64,000 nt of DNA from Heterostelium multicystogenum (GCA_003667245.1 RCNN01000064.1:54326-118325); one strand, 5' to 3'; counted from the first letter of the stretch, positions 13,696 through 26,879 are shown. Notes: generated by a model not told the origin, from the sequence alone. A program made the numbers and translations.

Positions 13696-15220
13696 ATGAC
13701 AAACCAACATCAACAATCAAACTTGAAGGTTGGCTCACAAAAGAAGGTGGTGGATTCAAAAGTTGGAAGAGAAGATGGTTCATTTTAAGAGGTGGTGACC
13801 TGTCTTATTTTAAAAATAAAGGTGTATGTATCTAAAGAACTCACTGTGAAAAATGAAAATAAAATAGTCTGATGTGCTAATATTAATTTGGTGATTTGAT
13901 TTGGTATGGTTTGATTTGATTTGGACAGGATCCAACACCATTGGGAGTCATTCATTTAAATACAGTTGGACATGTAAAAGTATCGGACAGAAAAAAGAAA
14001 AACAATGGCTTCGAGGTGCAAACACCTTCGAGAACTTTTTATATTAGTGCTGATACAGATGACGAGCGTCACAGATGGATCGATGTCCTTTCACATGAGC
14101 GTGATCTTCTGAATAACGCCGACAAGCCAAAGAAGCCGGAGAAGGTCGGTGTTCACGACTTTGACTTGCTGAATTTGGTTGGAAAGGGTTCGTTTGGAAA
14201 GGTTATTCAGGTGCGTAAGAAGGACACCGGAGAGATCTATGCGATGAAGGTTCTCTCCAAGAAGCACATTGTCGAGCACAACGAGGTCGAACACACACTC
14301 TCTGAGAGAAACATCCTCCAGAAGATCAACCACCCCTTCCTTGTCAACTTGAACTACTCATTCCAGACTGAGGACAAGCTCTACTTTATCCTCGACTACG
14401 TCAACGGTGGTGAGCTCTTCTACCACTTGCAGCGCGAGAAAAAGTTTTCAGAGGATCGTGTGCGTTACTACGGTGCGGAGATCGTGCTTGCGCTCGAGCA
14501 TCTCCACCTGTCCGGTGTCATCTACCGTGATCTCAAGCCAGAGAATTTGTTGCTCACCAACGAGGGACACATCTGCATGACCGACTTTGGTCTTTGCAAG
14601 GAGGGACTCAACTCACCCAACGACAAGACCATCACATTCTGTGGAACCCCAGAGTATCTTGCCCCCGAGGTGCTCCAGGGTAACGGATACGGAAAGCAGG
14701 TCGATTGGTGGTCATTTGGTTCGCTTCTTTTTGAAATGTTGACTGGTCTCCCACCATTCTACAGCCAAGACGTTCAAGAAATGTATCGTAAGATCATGGG
14801 TGAGCGTTTGACTTTCCCAGCACACATCTCACCAGATGCCCGTTCGCTTCTCGAGCTTTTGCTCGAGCGTGACCCAGACAAGCGTTTAGCCGATCCAAAC
14901 ATTATCAAGCGTCACCCATTCTTCAAACAAATCGACTGGGAGTTGCTCTTCCAAAAGAAGATCCCTCCACCATTCATTCCAAACGTCAAGGGTTCCGCCG
15001 ACACCTCTCAAATCGACCCTGTATTCACCGACGAAGCACCATCTCTTACCATGGCTGGTGAGTGCGCACTTTTACCAACCCAACAAAAGGATTTCGAAGG
15101 TAAGAAAAAATAAGTTTACCTCCTCTATTAAGAAGAGCTGTCCACTAATCAATTCATTATCAACTCATTATCATCACTTTAGGATTTACATATGTTGCAG
15201 AATCAGAACATTTGAAATAA
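13696..15220 (+). CDS. pkbA: Akt/PKB serine-threonine kinase with PH domain
   Basis: PIP3-recruited AGC kinase that acts in chemotaxis signalling at the plasma membrane. Exons: 13696-13823, 13929-15099 and 15183-15220. The N-terminal PH domain runs from LEGWLTKEGGGFKSWKRRWF to DERHRWIDVL. The kinase domain has GKGSFGKV, YAMKVLSKK, YRDLKPENLL, TDFGLCKEG and activation loop TFCGTPEYLAPEV, where the Thr after KTI is the PDK1 site. The last exon completes the hydrophobic motif DFEGFTYV and a short tail ending EHLK. The PH domain distinguishes it from PKBR1, which lacks one. The ATG frame and the PH frame differ by one base: an A appears to be missing in the A-run at 13719-13721. The remaining reading frame is clean. 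Confidence 0.95.
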
Positions 15221-15736
15221 CTAGACACAGCAGCAACAGCAGCAGCAGCAGTAACAATAACAACGCATTGTTTTCTCTCAAAGTTGGTCATTTCTTTCAA
15301 TTTTTTATTCACCTGCAACAACAAACAACTACCAGCCATATACTACACCCTAAACACAAGACAACAAAAGTACAAAACAACATCTCTAAAATGCCATTCA
15401 TCCATAAAATATCAACAACACCACCCGTCCTTGTATTGTAATGTATAATCTTAAACAACAAAGCCAAGCTAAAGAGTTAATTAAAAACCCCGATTTTCAA
15501 AACAAACACTAGTATAACATCACACAGAAGCCCATCTATTAGTATTTGGCTAACTTTAGGAGGTACACTATTGATTTTATTTCTTTTTATTTTTGGTGGG
15601 ATGTCGATGAGTTTATCATTTTATTATTATTATTCTTATTATTTTCAAAGATTCATTCTTATTTGTCTGTTAGCAACAACACTTTTTGTACTTTGTTATT
15701 GTTGTTCAACTCATTTAGATTAGTTTGAATTCAAAA
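15221..15736. other. intergenic spacer with simple repeats
   Basis: Starts with a CAG/CAA-rich microsatellite (about 15225-15265) right after the PKB stop, followed by T-rich sequence. Open frames here have no ATG context or family similarity. Confidence 0.5.
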
Positions 15737-16998
15737 ATGAATAATCTTAATAAATTGAATGTTGGAGGCAGTAATAGTAACAGTAGAAACAGTAATAGAA
15801 AAAGTAATGATTTCTCAAATACCTCGATACCACCTCCAAAGTTGAACAAGAGTAACAATAACAACAACATCTCTGCTAATAATAGCAATATTATCAAAGA
15901 TATGAAATCAGCATCTTTATCTGCTACCATTGATATACCATTACAACAAATTGCAGAGTTACAACTTGATTTACAAAGTAGTATTTACAACTAGGTTATC
16001 TTGGTTTTTTGTTATTATTATTATTGTAATCTTTTTATTAACATTAAACTCTTCTACTGCTATCCAAAGATATACATTTACAAATTAATAAATTATTCGA
16101 GTTTCAAGAACAATCCTATCAATGGAATTTAAAAGTAATTTATGTTAATAATAATCTTTGCACCTAGAACTTGATTAATGATATACTTTTGGGGATAATT
16201 ATTAGCATCATGAGAATATGAAAAAGATCATTACATCATTCAATACTTTGAATACCTTTTTAAAACATGGAAAATCAATTCAAAAAGAACATATATCTGT
16301 TAGTGGAGTTGTAAATAAGAATAAAGTCGATATTTCAGATCAACAACTCGATAATGATGAAATGATGGATGATAATAGTGAAGTTTCTTCCTTGAGCAAT
16401 AAATATAATACAAGGAGAAAATTAAATAACATAGAGAACAACATCCAATATATAGAAAAAAAAGAATCAATACCAAAGTATAAAGTAACCGAGAGGTGAT
16501 ACTATAGTTTAAACTAATTTAAATTTCATGTTTCCATTAGATCAATAGTTATGAATTATCATCAAAGAATAATGGAAGTATATAATAGAGAAGGATCAGA
16601 TTCAGAGCACTTGAAGTTGTTGGTAGAAAATATTGATTATACATTATTCTCTCAATTACAAGAAGAATCTATGGAGGTTATTTTACCAATCATTTTAAAG
16701 TTCCAATCTGGTAATTACTTGAATATTTTTATTCTGTAAACTAATGCTAATCTAAATTTAAATAATAGAATCGAATGAATTACATTTAGTAGCGATTTCA
16801 TTGATAACTTTATGGATGATGTTTGAAAAATTTCCACATTTTTATTCAAAAAGAAAGTATTCTGATATAATGTCGCAGTTTAATATTCAGTTGAAAGAGC
16901 TCGAAAGAAATAATGTTGTTAGTGATTTAAAAGAAAATGACATGTTTCCTTTTACCAATGAAGAATATAATCTCTTGAAGAGTATTTTAGATAAATAA
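15737..16998 (+). CDS. five-exon protein of unknown function, coiled-coil/helical
   Basis: I do not recognise this protein. The exon model fits without any frameshift: 15737-15980, 16070-16134, 16206-16495, 16541-16710 and 16769-16998, all GT-AG with introns of 45-90 bp. The N-terminus is Asn/Ser-rich (MNNLNKLNVGGSNSNSRNS). A predicted helical stretch spans the exon 1-3 joins (LQQIAELQLDLQS to INKLFEFQEQSYQWNLK to MKKIITSFNTLNTFLKHGK). An acidic linker (DNDEMMDDNSEVSSL) leads to a C-terminal alpha-helical domain from YHQRIMEVYNREG to NLLKSILDK. Composition is more AT-rich than its neighbours. The helical C-terminal part might be a TFIIS-N/HEAT-like bundle, but this is only an impression. Confidence 0.7.
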
Positions 16999-17244
16999 AT
17001 ATCTCATTAGATTTAGTAAAATACATCATCAAACTTGTACAACAAAAATAAAAGCCGTAAAGTTTTTCCTTTTTTGTTAGTACCAATAAATAATGAAAAT
17101 TCTCTATTATTCAGACAATAGTAATTGTTGTATTCCCTAGAAAAATTCCTTAGAAATTAAGCTTGGCAACTAATTGACAATACAAGCCAGAAAGATGATA
17201 TTAATGGATTGAATAGATCCTTTTTTGTTAATATTTAATTGTAT

Positions 17245-18813
17245 TTAGAATTTACAATAGTTTTGATGTCTTGGTATTGGAATGACATCTCTAATGTTTT
17301 GTAAACCAGTAACATATTGCAAGAATCTCTCAAATCCAAGACCAAAACCACCATGTGGAGCCGAACCATATTTTCTTAAATCCAAGTACCAGCTATACGA
17401 GTCCTCATCCATTTTCAAGTCTTTAAGTCTTTGAACTAACTTTTCATATCTAAAATAAATAGGTAATGAATATTTAGTTAATTTATATACAGAAACGTTT
17501 GATTATTGATATTACCTTTCCTCTCTTATACTACCACCAATTAGTTCACCAACTTCTGGAACTAATAGGTCCATATTTGAAACAGTAATTTGGTCATCGT
17601 TCTCACGTGTATAGAATGGCTTTATCTGTTTGGGCCAATCAATAACAAAGACTGGTACACCACCAAAGTGTGCAACCAAGTTCTTTTCATCTTCTCTTTG
17701 AAGATCATCTCCCCACTGAATCTTTGATTGGAAAGTGTTATTCAAAATCTTTATAGCATCGGTATATGGTAATCTAATGAACTCCTTATCAATAGTAAGA
17801 TTTAATCTTTCAAATAGCTTGGTGTCAATTCTCCTGTTGAATTCAATTGGTTAGTCATCAAAACCATATCCATTCAATGACAAATCAATCACGAATCTTA
17901 CTTATTAAAAAACTCTAATTCTTCTGGACATTTCTCAAGTAGATTCTTTACTGTGTACTTAATAAAGTCTTCGGCAATTGAAAGATTATCGCTGAGGTTG
18001 ATGAATGCCATCTCTGGCTCGACCATCCAGAACTCTGAGAGATGTCTCGTAGTATTGGACTTTTCTGCTCTGAAAGTGGGTCCAAAAGTGTAGACACGTC
18101 CATGTGAGGATGCAAAAAATCTCTGCTTCCAACTGTCCTGATACCGTTAAGAATGCAGGCTCACCAAAGAAGTGTTGTTGCTGTTGTTGTGTTGTTGTTG
18201 TTGCTTTGAAGATGATGGGACTGAAACTTGAAATTGTTCACCTCCACCCTCACAATCGGATGCAGTGATGATTGGAGTATGAACGAGTTGGAACTGACGT
18301 TCTTGGAAATATTGGTTGATAAGATTCGATGCCTGATTTCTGACACGAATCATTGAGCCAAGTGTGTTGGAGCGAGGTCTGATGTGTGCAATCTCTCGAA
18401 GGAATTCGAACGAATGGTGCTTTGGTTGGAGTGGGTAGCTGTCGGGACTTGATCCAATGATACGTGCTGGCTGACCAAGCTTGAGCTCCAGTTGGTTAGT
18501 CTTTCCGGGACTACGTAGAAGCTCTCCCTCCACTTCAACACAGCAACCATTGGTTATACCTGCAAACTGAGCAGGATCACCAATTACTTGAAGACCCTGG
18601 ACGGTGCTACCGTCGCTGAGCTCAAGGAAACCAATGCTCTTTTTGCGAACGGAAGCTTTTTACCCATCCTTTTGTCTTGACGAGAGGCTTTTCAATGTTA
18701 GCCAACTTGATCTCCTTGATGGTCTGTGGCCATTGGTAGAATCGCATTGGGGTCACCAATGAGCTTATACAAGATGCTGGTCTATAGTTTATCTTTGTAA
18801 AATTAGACAACAT
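17245..18813 (-). CDS. asparaginyl-tRNA synthetase, organellar type
   Basis: Class II aminoacyl-tRNA synthetase charging tRNA-Asn. The ATG at 18811-18813 starts [20 protein letters not shown], basic and hydroxyl-rich with few acids, which suits a mitochondrial presequence. The OB-fold region ([12 protein letters not shown], then [13 protein letters not shown]) is followed by [16 protein letters not shown], a bacterial/organellar AsnRS hallmark, and by the [18 protein letters not shown] block. Motif 2 ([13 protein letters not shown]) lies near 18060-18100, read across two frames. Motif 3 and the C-terminus ([22 protein letters not shown] to [10 protein letters not shown]) end at 17245. Introns appear near 17451-17516 and 17833-17902. 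A Ser/Gln/Asn insertion interrupts the catalytic domain near 18165-18230. Single-base frameshifts occur near 18660, 18540, 18120 and 18040. It is convergent with the preceding hypothetical gene. Confidence 0.9.
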
Positions 18814-20299
18814 CGTATCTTATATATGATAGTGTGCTTGATCAACTACGTAAACAATAAATTATGCAGTAAATCTCAAAATAAAGTGATCAAATTAATT
18901 AGACGATCATGATTTTGCATTTTTTTGTATCAGTGTGAATTCGGTTCCGTCACACATTGCAAGTATCATTAAAAATTGATTGGAAGAGAAGTTTAAGTTT
19001 CTCCGCCGGAGCTCCACTTCGCCTCACTGCACTACTGCCTGCCTTCACTTACAAGTTTATGGAGTGAATGGAGCAGAGGTGTAAGATAAGTGTGATTGAT
19101 TGATTGATGTACTACTTGTATGTTATTTATAAAATGAGTTCCTCCTTTTTGCGGTGCCAAATAAATAATCAAATTTAGTGCAGCTGTAAGTTTATTAAAT
19201 ATTATTGTTTAAAGTACTGCTGTAGCTTTTTAGCACTACCACAAGAAATAAGTTTATTGGTTTGGTGGTTGTATTTAAAGTGTACTGTGTTGTGTTAGTG
19301 TGGAGTGTACGTGTTTATCTCTATCTATATAATAACCATTAAATAAAGTACAGATTTAGAAATAAAAGAAAAGAAGGAAAAGTACAGCACAGCCCACCAT
19401 TATCATATCATCTCATTCAATAGGCAACCTTCACCATCATCATCATACATCAATAATCATAAACTATTAATTTATGAATGATCATTTATTAAGAAGTTTC
19501 TGTTGTTTGATTTGTGATTTGATTTGAGATAGTAAATCATATAGAAATTATTAGGAGTAAGAGTAAAGTATTCAACAAAGATAAGGATAGTATAAGGATT
19601 AGTTCATCAACTTAGTTATATCAACACCTCAAGTTATTATTATTATTATTATATTGACTTTTATTTTCCAAAACAAAAAAAATAACAAAAAATTAAAAAT
19701 AAAATATTATTATTATAAATATTTAAAATAATCTTTTATTGCAAAGCTAAGAAAGTAAAAGTATTGGAGTGAGGAAGTATATTGCATAGATTCCATATGC
19801 ATAAAGCAAAGTAAAGTAGTGCACACCACCCACCACCACCACCACCACCACCATAGCTAATAACATCAATCATTGAAAGAGTAGTAGCTCATTTTAAGAA
19901 GGTGACATACATAGACTATAGTATAGCACAGGCAGTCACTTATCATTAAGTCAGTCAACAACTTGTCACAGATTCCTTTTATTAGGTGTTTCGTTTGAAA
20001 TTGTATGTTGATTCACATTCAGAGTGTTGTACCAGGTGGCGTTAGTGTTTCATTTAGATGAGGGTATTGCCTAATTTAACTTTACCTATCTTTAGACGGA
20101 CTGCCTGGTGTTTACAAAGAAAGATGGATGTTAACTTATAAATGATGCTTTTTTTTATTAAAATATATTTTAGGAATAGTTATAAGTGATAAAAAGAATA
20201 CTTTGAAGAAAAGAGGAAGGATACTTGCAGCGTAGATTAGAGAAGAGAAGAGAAGAGAAGAGTAGAGTAGAGAAGGAAGAAGAGTGGAATTAGAAAAAG
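18814..20299. other. 1.5-kb divergent intergenic region
   Basis: Lies between two divergent genes, AsnRS (minus) and the NST1-like gene (plus), so it should hold both promoters. A short GC-rich island is centred on 18995-19060 and includes the palindrome GGAGCTCC. CAC/CCA repeats occur at 19828-19852 and an AGAAG repeat at 20236-20275, just upstream of the next start. I see no coding frame. Confidence 0.5.
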
Positions 20300-23200
20300 A
20301 TGCCAAAGATACACGAGATTGACGATAAAGAGGAAGATATTGCAGTTGTTGATAGTGTTGATCAGCAGCCTACATGGCAGCAGATTGCTAACACCTCATT
20401 AAAGCAACCATCTGCCTCATCTTTGTTATCAAGAAATGCAACAAAAAATCTACAAATTCAACAAACTCATCATCATACACTTTGAAATCTGTCAACACGA
20501 TGTCGATGATGAAGATGACGATTCAAATGTAATCAACGAGCAAACAACAACAGCAGCCACAACAGCAACAGGCCGAAACTAATGTTTTGGTTGATGAGCA
20601 ACAGCAATCGCAGCACATAGATAATGCTAACAGTAGTAGCTCGAATGCTGCTGAGAAGAAAAAAAAGAAGAAAAAGAAGAGATCATCAAATCTTTCACCT
20701 TCCATCAACGGTGTCGATGGCAACGTTCAACAGCACCCTACATTGCCAGCAAAGGCTGCTCAGCAAACTAACAGTAATAACAATAACAACAACAATAACA
20801 ATAACAGCAAGTCAAAGGAGAAAAGATTTAATTCGGGCTCTCAAGAGATAGATAAGCAGTTGTGCGTGAGTTCTGGATAGGTTTGACAGAGGAAGAGCGA
20901 AGGGATTTGGTTCGTCTCGAGAAAGAATCTTTGCTCAAGAAGATGAAAGATCAGCAGAAGCATACTTGTTCGTGTAGTGTATGCGGTAGAAGAAGAGTGG
21001 TCATCGAAGAGGAATTGGAAATGCTCTATGATTCTTACTATGAAAAACTAAAGTACTATGAGAAGATGAATGATAAGGTTTCTTATTTAATCGATCTTAA
21101 AGATAGTCAGCAGCAACAGCAACAACAAACAACAACAACAGCAAGTTAGTCAGCCATCATCAACCTCCACAACAACAAGTCAGCCAACAATCACCTCCAC
21201 TGCAACCACTAACCACACCCAATCAGCAACTGAAAGTTGATCTCGGTGAAAATAGTAAAATCAAACAAGTCATCTATACATTTTTCAAACTCATAAACAA
21301 ATCATAAAGTCAAAGAATGGAACAACCATTCGAACCACTTCATCGTCTTCTTCCGAGGAAGACTTCCTGAAAAATGAAGGTAAACACTTTATCGAATTGA
21401 TGGAGAAGCTAGCTGAGAGACGTGTGCGAAAAGAAGAAATATCCGAGCAGATCTTTGATGATTCAAAACTCCCCTTCCATGCTGACAGAGGATGATTTCA
21501 ATATTAGAGTCGAGGAGACACGTGCTTACTCTGGTCATAGCGGTCATGGTGGCAAGCATCACATCAGCATGAACATCAATCTCAACAATGGTAGCATGAT
21601 CAATGGAAGCTATACTTCGACTACCACTCGACATCACCATAATGGCGGAAGTGGAGTCACCCTCACACAGTCATCATCCTCATAACAGCCACCATACGAA
21701 TAGTCAACAGCAGCATCTTCATTCACATCATCAACATCAGCAGCACTCTCATCAACATGGGCATGCTCATGGACACTCACATGCATTGTACGCCGGTCAA
21801 CAGCAGCACCATATTCATCAGCACGTTGATGGTTACTCATCGGACGCTACCAACGAGGATGACGAAGATATAGAGTATGACGACGATGAGGATGATGATG
21901 AGGACTATGATGAAGAAGACGATGACAATGAAGATATCAAGGACGATGAATATGAAATTCATGATGAAGGGAGGAAGACGAAGATGATGACGACGAAGAA
22001 GATGATGATGAGGAAGACGATGATGATGACGATGACGAAGATGATGACGATGATGAAGAGAAACAAATGGAAGAAGGTAGAAAGATGTTCCAAGTTTTCG
22101 CTTCTAAAAATGTTTGAGCAACGCGTCTTAACAGCATACAAGTAGGTATACCAATGAATCATATGATATCTAGTTCAAAATAATAATAGCTTCATTGATT
22201 ATTGTAGGGAGAGGACTAGTATTAGAAAGACAAAAGCATTTGTTAGAGGAGGAAGAAGAAAAATGAAAGAAAAGAAAAACTTTTGAGAGAGCAAAAGCAA
22301 AGATCCAAGAAGGAGAGACTAGAGAAACAAAAAGAGTTGGTGCAGAAACAGAAAGAAGAGAAAGAGCGAAAACAAAAGTTGAAAGAAGAAAGAGATGAGA
22401 ATCAAAAAGCTGGAAGAGCAAAAGAGAATGGAAGAGAAGCAACGTGAGAGACAAAAGAAAAAGGAAGATGAAGCAAGAAGACGTGAAGAGGAGAGAGCCA
22501 AGGCTGCTGAAAGACAACTTGATCCAAAAGCTCATGAAAAATCAGAGAAAAAGAAACGCCAAGAACAAGCAAATCGTGAAGCAGAGTTGAAGAAACAGCA
22601 ACAGCGTCTCGATAGAAATAAGAAAGCACTTGAGCAATCAAAACAACAAACTGCTGTCAAAAGCACTTGTTATCCTTCCAGATACCCAACATTCTGCTCA
22701 ACCCTCTTTCAAGCGTTCAAGAAAAGCAACAGACCGCCGTATCAACAGTTCCAGTTCCAAACTATTGTCCAACCACAACAACAGCAGCAGTTCCAACAAT
22801 ACAGTCAAGGACCCTCACCACAGATTCAGGGTGCATCTGTCGCAGCTCCATCAGTTGTACAAACACCAGCTTCTACATTGCAACCAACCCCAAGTAAATT
22901 GAAGCAATCAACACTTAGTCCAAAGTCTCCAAACTTTGTTCCAATGCTACAGAGGTTGAATCTCCAAGGCAATCCACCCATACCAATGGTTCTACCAAAT
23001 CAAACAGTTAATCTACCAAAACAAACTGCTTCTCCATCTCTTCCACAGCCATCAACATTTAATTTCCAACCAGTAAGTATAGAAATTAAATTAATAGCAA
23101 TATTTAATATGGACTAACAAGCTTAAAAGGAAATATTTAACTCTGGATTAAATGATTTCCCATTGATCCCAATGTCACCTTCAATTAATGGTATACAACA

Positions 23201-24100
23201 ACAAATACACCATCAATGGGTGGAGCAATTCCCAAATATGCACCTTCCACTGATAGTTTCTTAAATGGTTTCCAAAATAATTTCATTGATGACGATGATA
23301 TTGACTCGATTCTTCATAATATTCATGTACCTCAAACAAACTCCCTCGATATTGGAGAAAAGTTTGCCAAATCAATGAATATCTCTGATTAACGATGAAG
23401 AGGAAATGTCATCTGCTTCTGCATATTTCTTGCAGCAAAATGGTAATATTATGAACAACAATGTAATCAGCCCCAGATTGAGCCATACATGGTGCCACAG
23501 TATCAATCAAAGTCAATTGCATTCCACGATCAACCAATTGACTATATTAAATCTGGTTTTGAGAGAGTTCCTATCCAATGGGCATAAATGGTTCACAACA
23601 AACTATTACTACCACTACAACCATTACAACAAACAACCCCACCAGCTGTTCACCCAATTACCCCAACCAACGGTAACTTCACTAAGTTTTGTCTCTGGTA
23701 ATCATTACCTATCTCAACCACCCCAGTCTCCTCAGATCCAGCAATTTAACCAACAACAGACAAATCCTCTGAAGGGATATGGAACTTGGGACAACACATT
23801 ACCAAACAACAACAGTAGTTATCTTCCAAACTTTTATCTTGGAACCACAACTAGTAGCAGCAACAACAACAGCAATCAAAGACCCGTTTCAAATGGTAGC
23901 AATCTCTATACAAACAACATTGGAATGCCTTCAATGAATCCCCATTTTTGTTAGACCAAACATACCAACCCCTCCCATCCTGGACAATGGCAATGCATTC
24001 TTTCTTTCAAATAATCTTCCCTCACAATATGTAAATACTTTCTTACAACAAGATCAACCATCTCAAACATCATCAAGATCATTTACCAATCAATTTTGAG
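20300..24100 (+). CDS. NST1-like large acidic coiled-coil protein
   Basis: Resembles the fungal stress-response protein Nst1 family. The diagnostic block is at 20862-21090: [21 protein letters not shown], then [12 protein letters not shown] (a clustered Cys motif), then [19 protein letters not shown]. It is preceded by poly-Lys and poly-Asn tracts. It is followed by a His-rich segment (21680-21830), a long Asp/Glu tract (21850-22070) and a highly charged coiled coil of Glu/Lys/Arg/Gln (22240-22640, e.g. [19 protein letters not shown]). The tail is Pro/Gln/Asn-rich and ends at about 24100 ([13 protein letters not shown]). Start ATG 20300 is in a good A-rich context. The frame changes many times through single-base indels. 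An intron may exist near 22144-22208. The function in dictyostelids is unknown; the family name rests on the Cys block. Confidence 0.75.
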
Positions 24101-24155
24101 AAGAGAAAATATAAAAAAAATAAAAAAAATATTATAACTACCCAAAAGGCTTTTA

Positions 24156-26048
24156 TTATTTGCTGGTCAATAGAGCCAACACCTTTGGATCGATTAAGGC
24201 CGTATTTGAAAGATTGACTAAACTTCTAAATGCTTGTTCAAGTTTGCTTTTATCTGTGATAAATTGATTTTTCTCATCGATCAGCCATGAAAGTAATTGA
24301 TAGTCGTTGTTGTATGCTGCTTTTGCCAATATTTCAGATTTGGTTGGGAACGAACTATTGCATTCAAATCGATTGGTAACAAGCCATTTTATCATTTCAG
24401 GATTGTCTTTATCCATTACTTCATAAAGAATGCTACCGTCACAACCTTCTGATCGATTCTCATGGAGAAATTTGACAACTTCCATATGATTGTAGATCGC
24501 AGCATTATTCATGGCCGTTTTGGTACACCCTTCAGTTCTATTCTCATGTAACCACTTTAATATCTCCAGATTACCATTAGTTGCTGCATTATTCATGGCA
24601 TTTGTGCTACAACCTTCAGTTCTGTGATCATGAAGGAAACGGACAACTTCAAAATAATCATTTTGAGCTGCGAGATCCATAGCATTTATAGTACAACTCG
24701 CGGAAGTATTCTCATGAAGATATTTCAAGGTCTCAATGTCTCCTCGATGCCCTGCACGATCCATTGCTTTAAAAGTGCATCCTTCTGATCTATTCTCATT
24801 TAAAAACTTGATTACTTCCAATGAATTGGTTAGGTCCATTGCAGCAAAAAACTGCATCCTTCAGTTCGATTTACATGCAGCCATTTTACAACTTCGATAT
24901 GTCCATGGATGGCTGCGTTGTTCATTAAATGAACTGTGCATCTTTCGGATCGATTTTGATGAAGCCATTGTACCATTTTTAGATCACCGTTTTTAGCTGC
25001 ACCTTCAATCGCAAAGTTGGAACATCCTTCTGTTCTATTATAATGAAGCCACTGTAGCATCTCAAACTTTCCACTCTCAGCAGTCGAATCCATAGTTTTA
25101 TGTTCTTTACAGCCTTCGGTTCGGTTTTCATGTAGCCAAATCACCAAATTTAAATGACCATTTACTGCTGCCCAGTTCATTGCAAATTTTGAGCACCCTT
25201 CTGTTCTGTTTTTGTGTAACCATTCAACCATCTCTAGATTGATATTTTCAACAGCAAAGTCCATTGCCTGCGATGAGCACTCTCCTATTCCAACAGAGTG
25301 AAGATATTGCAATATTTCAATCCTATTATACTTGGCCGCATAGTCCAATAGTTTAGAACAAAAGAAGCCTTTAGTCGAATCAAAAAATATATTTTTGATA
25401 GTGTCGGTGATTTTCGTTGCTCCACCAAATACCTTATCACATGAAGATGATTGCCTTGGATCGCATAGTGAAACATTGAGTTGTGTGTAGGGTCTATACC
25501 GCTTTCGAGTAGCCAGTCAATCAGATCGATTCGACCAAGTATAGCAGCCACATCGAAAGGATTGATTGGATTCTTTACAACATACATTGGGGTTGGCTCC
25601 CAACGTGTAAGAAATTGGGATAAATATTTCATGATTTCTATGTCACCCGACATTGGTGATATGGCAAATGCCTGAGAGTAGTTCCAGTTGACACGTGGTG
25701 ATACATTGCACAGGTATTTGATGATGTCTCTATGACCATGTTTTGCGGCATAATGCAAACAATCATTGGTATCTGGGAAGCTATCACTACAATGCATCAG
25801 AATTTCAGGTGATAGCAAATGAAGTTCCTCCACCAATATACCGTACAGCCTCCAAAGTGGCCACCAATAACAGCTAGATTTAAAGAGGAAATACAATCCA
25901 ACGATCTATAAAACTTATAGACAGAGTTCACTTTGAAATATTGTTTCATTAGACTTAAAATAGTTGTAGCTAGCCAATAATTTAACACTATTCAATACCT
26001 CATGGTATTTTGTAAGTCTGTTTTCCTTTGTGAATCTCTGATATATAG
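24156..26048 (-). CDS. ankyrin-repeat protein of the dictyostelid NRTEGC family
   Basis: Roughly twelve consecutive 34-residue ankyrin-type units of the form A..GH.E.V.WLH.NRTEGC...AM are encoded between 25340 and 24360. Examples are NLEMVEWLHKNRTEGCSKFAM and NLEILKWLHENRTEGCTKTAM. Upstream, an N-terminal region has further ankyrin-like units (NDCLHYAAKHGHRDIIKYL, DVAAILGRIDLIDWLLESG). The C-terminus ends at 24156 with a helical tail. The family is abundant in dictyostelids and of unknown role. Frames change near 25860, 25330 and 24850. A splice acceptor at about 26049 suggests a missing 5' exon that I could not find; the first exon may lie in the degraded DNA to the right. It is convergent with the NST1-like gene, with only about 55 bp between the stops. 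Confidence 0.85.
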
Positions 26049-26344
26049 CTAAATATCAATTGATTAAGTATTGTATGATTGAATAGTTTTAAAAATGTAT
26101 CTTTATTTCATTTATCAACTATCTATCTCTAATATGGATTGTTACTCTTTGAAAAGACTGAATTTGATGCTGTATTGCGGTGTTGGTGGTATGGAGGCTG
26201 AAACTGAGATGGCTTGGTGTTTTCTAAATAAAAAATAGAGTGGGTTTTGTTATATATATTTACAACAAGTTCTCAAAGTTTTCAAAAGGATCAAAGATGT
26301 TAATTTGTAAATCGATTTACACTTTTTTGTATCTAACTCTATTG
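26049..26344. other. spacer 5' of the ankyrin gene
   Basis: AT-rich DNA. On the minus strand, 26150-26232 reads an acceptor-like TTTATTTAG and then a short open stretch (AISVSASIPPTPQYSIKFS) to a stop, which could be a leftover terminal exon. I cannot support a gene. Confidence 0.3.
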
Positions 26345-26660
26345 CTACCAGGTTGAATCATGTCGAGTGCCCATTTCCTTCATTATATTTTCCAGAAATT
26401 AGCTGTGAACTTTGGATCTCTATTGGAAACGATTGATCTGTGTGTTCCAAATACTTTAACTATTTCGTTTGTAAACCAAGTTGCTACTTCTTCAGTGGTT
26501 ATGTTCTTAGTGTGGATGAATCCTTATCATCTTGGAGTGTCTATCCACGACTACGAATAGTTGTCTTCACCAGTGTCTGCTGGTGGTAGGTTGAGGAAAT
26601 CTGGTGCTTTCTTCTATCCGAAATTCAAAAATCTTGTGACATAATAGGTCCAATTTGATA
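26345..26660 (-). pseudogene. decayed fragment of a gypsy integrase (pol remnant)
   Basis: Aligned by eye with the integrase part of the intact element at about 30350-30610, in the same orientation. Shared patches include the stretch around 26535-26575 matching 30545-30582 (CTATC-ACGACTAC-AAT, then TTGTCTTC-CCAGTG). No frame is open over the whole region. It is an older copy of a related retrotransposon broken by substitutions and indels. Confidence 0.65.
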
Positions 26661-26879
26661 TTCATATAATAGGGTAAATCTCATTTTTTAAAGACGAAGT
26701 TTTTGTTTTTTTTATTTATTTAAAGACGTTACTCCAAATGCTTTATTTATAGATATTGATATTTTGTTGTATTATATGTAGATATTAGTTTTTATTATCT
26801 TTCGAGATGTTTAGGAGTGTCAAATGACCAACCTTTATAGCGCCAGAGCTTCCAAAGCTTCATTAGTGTTTGATAACGG

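Noticed and set aside
21937..22162. Poly-Ser and Ile/Val-rich minus-strand frames
   Set aside because: Antisense of the Asp/Glu tract of the NST1-like gene.
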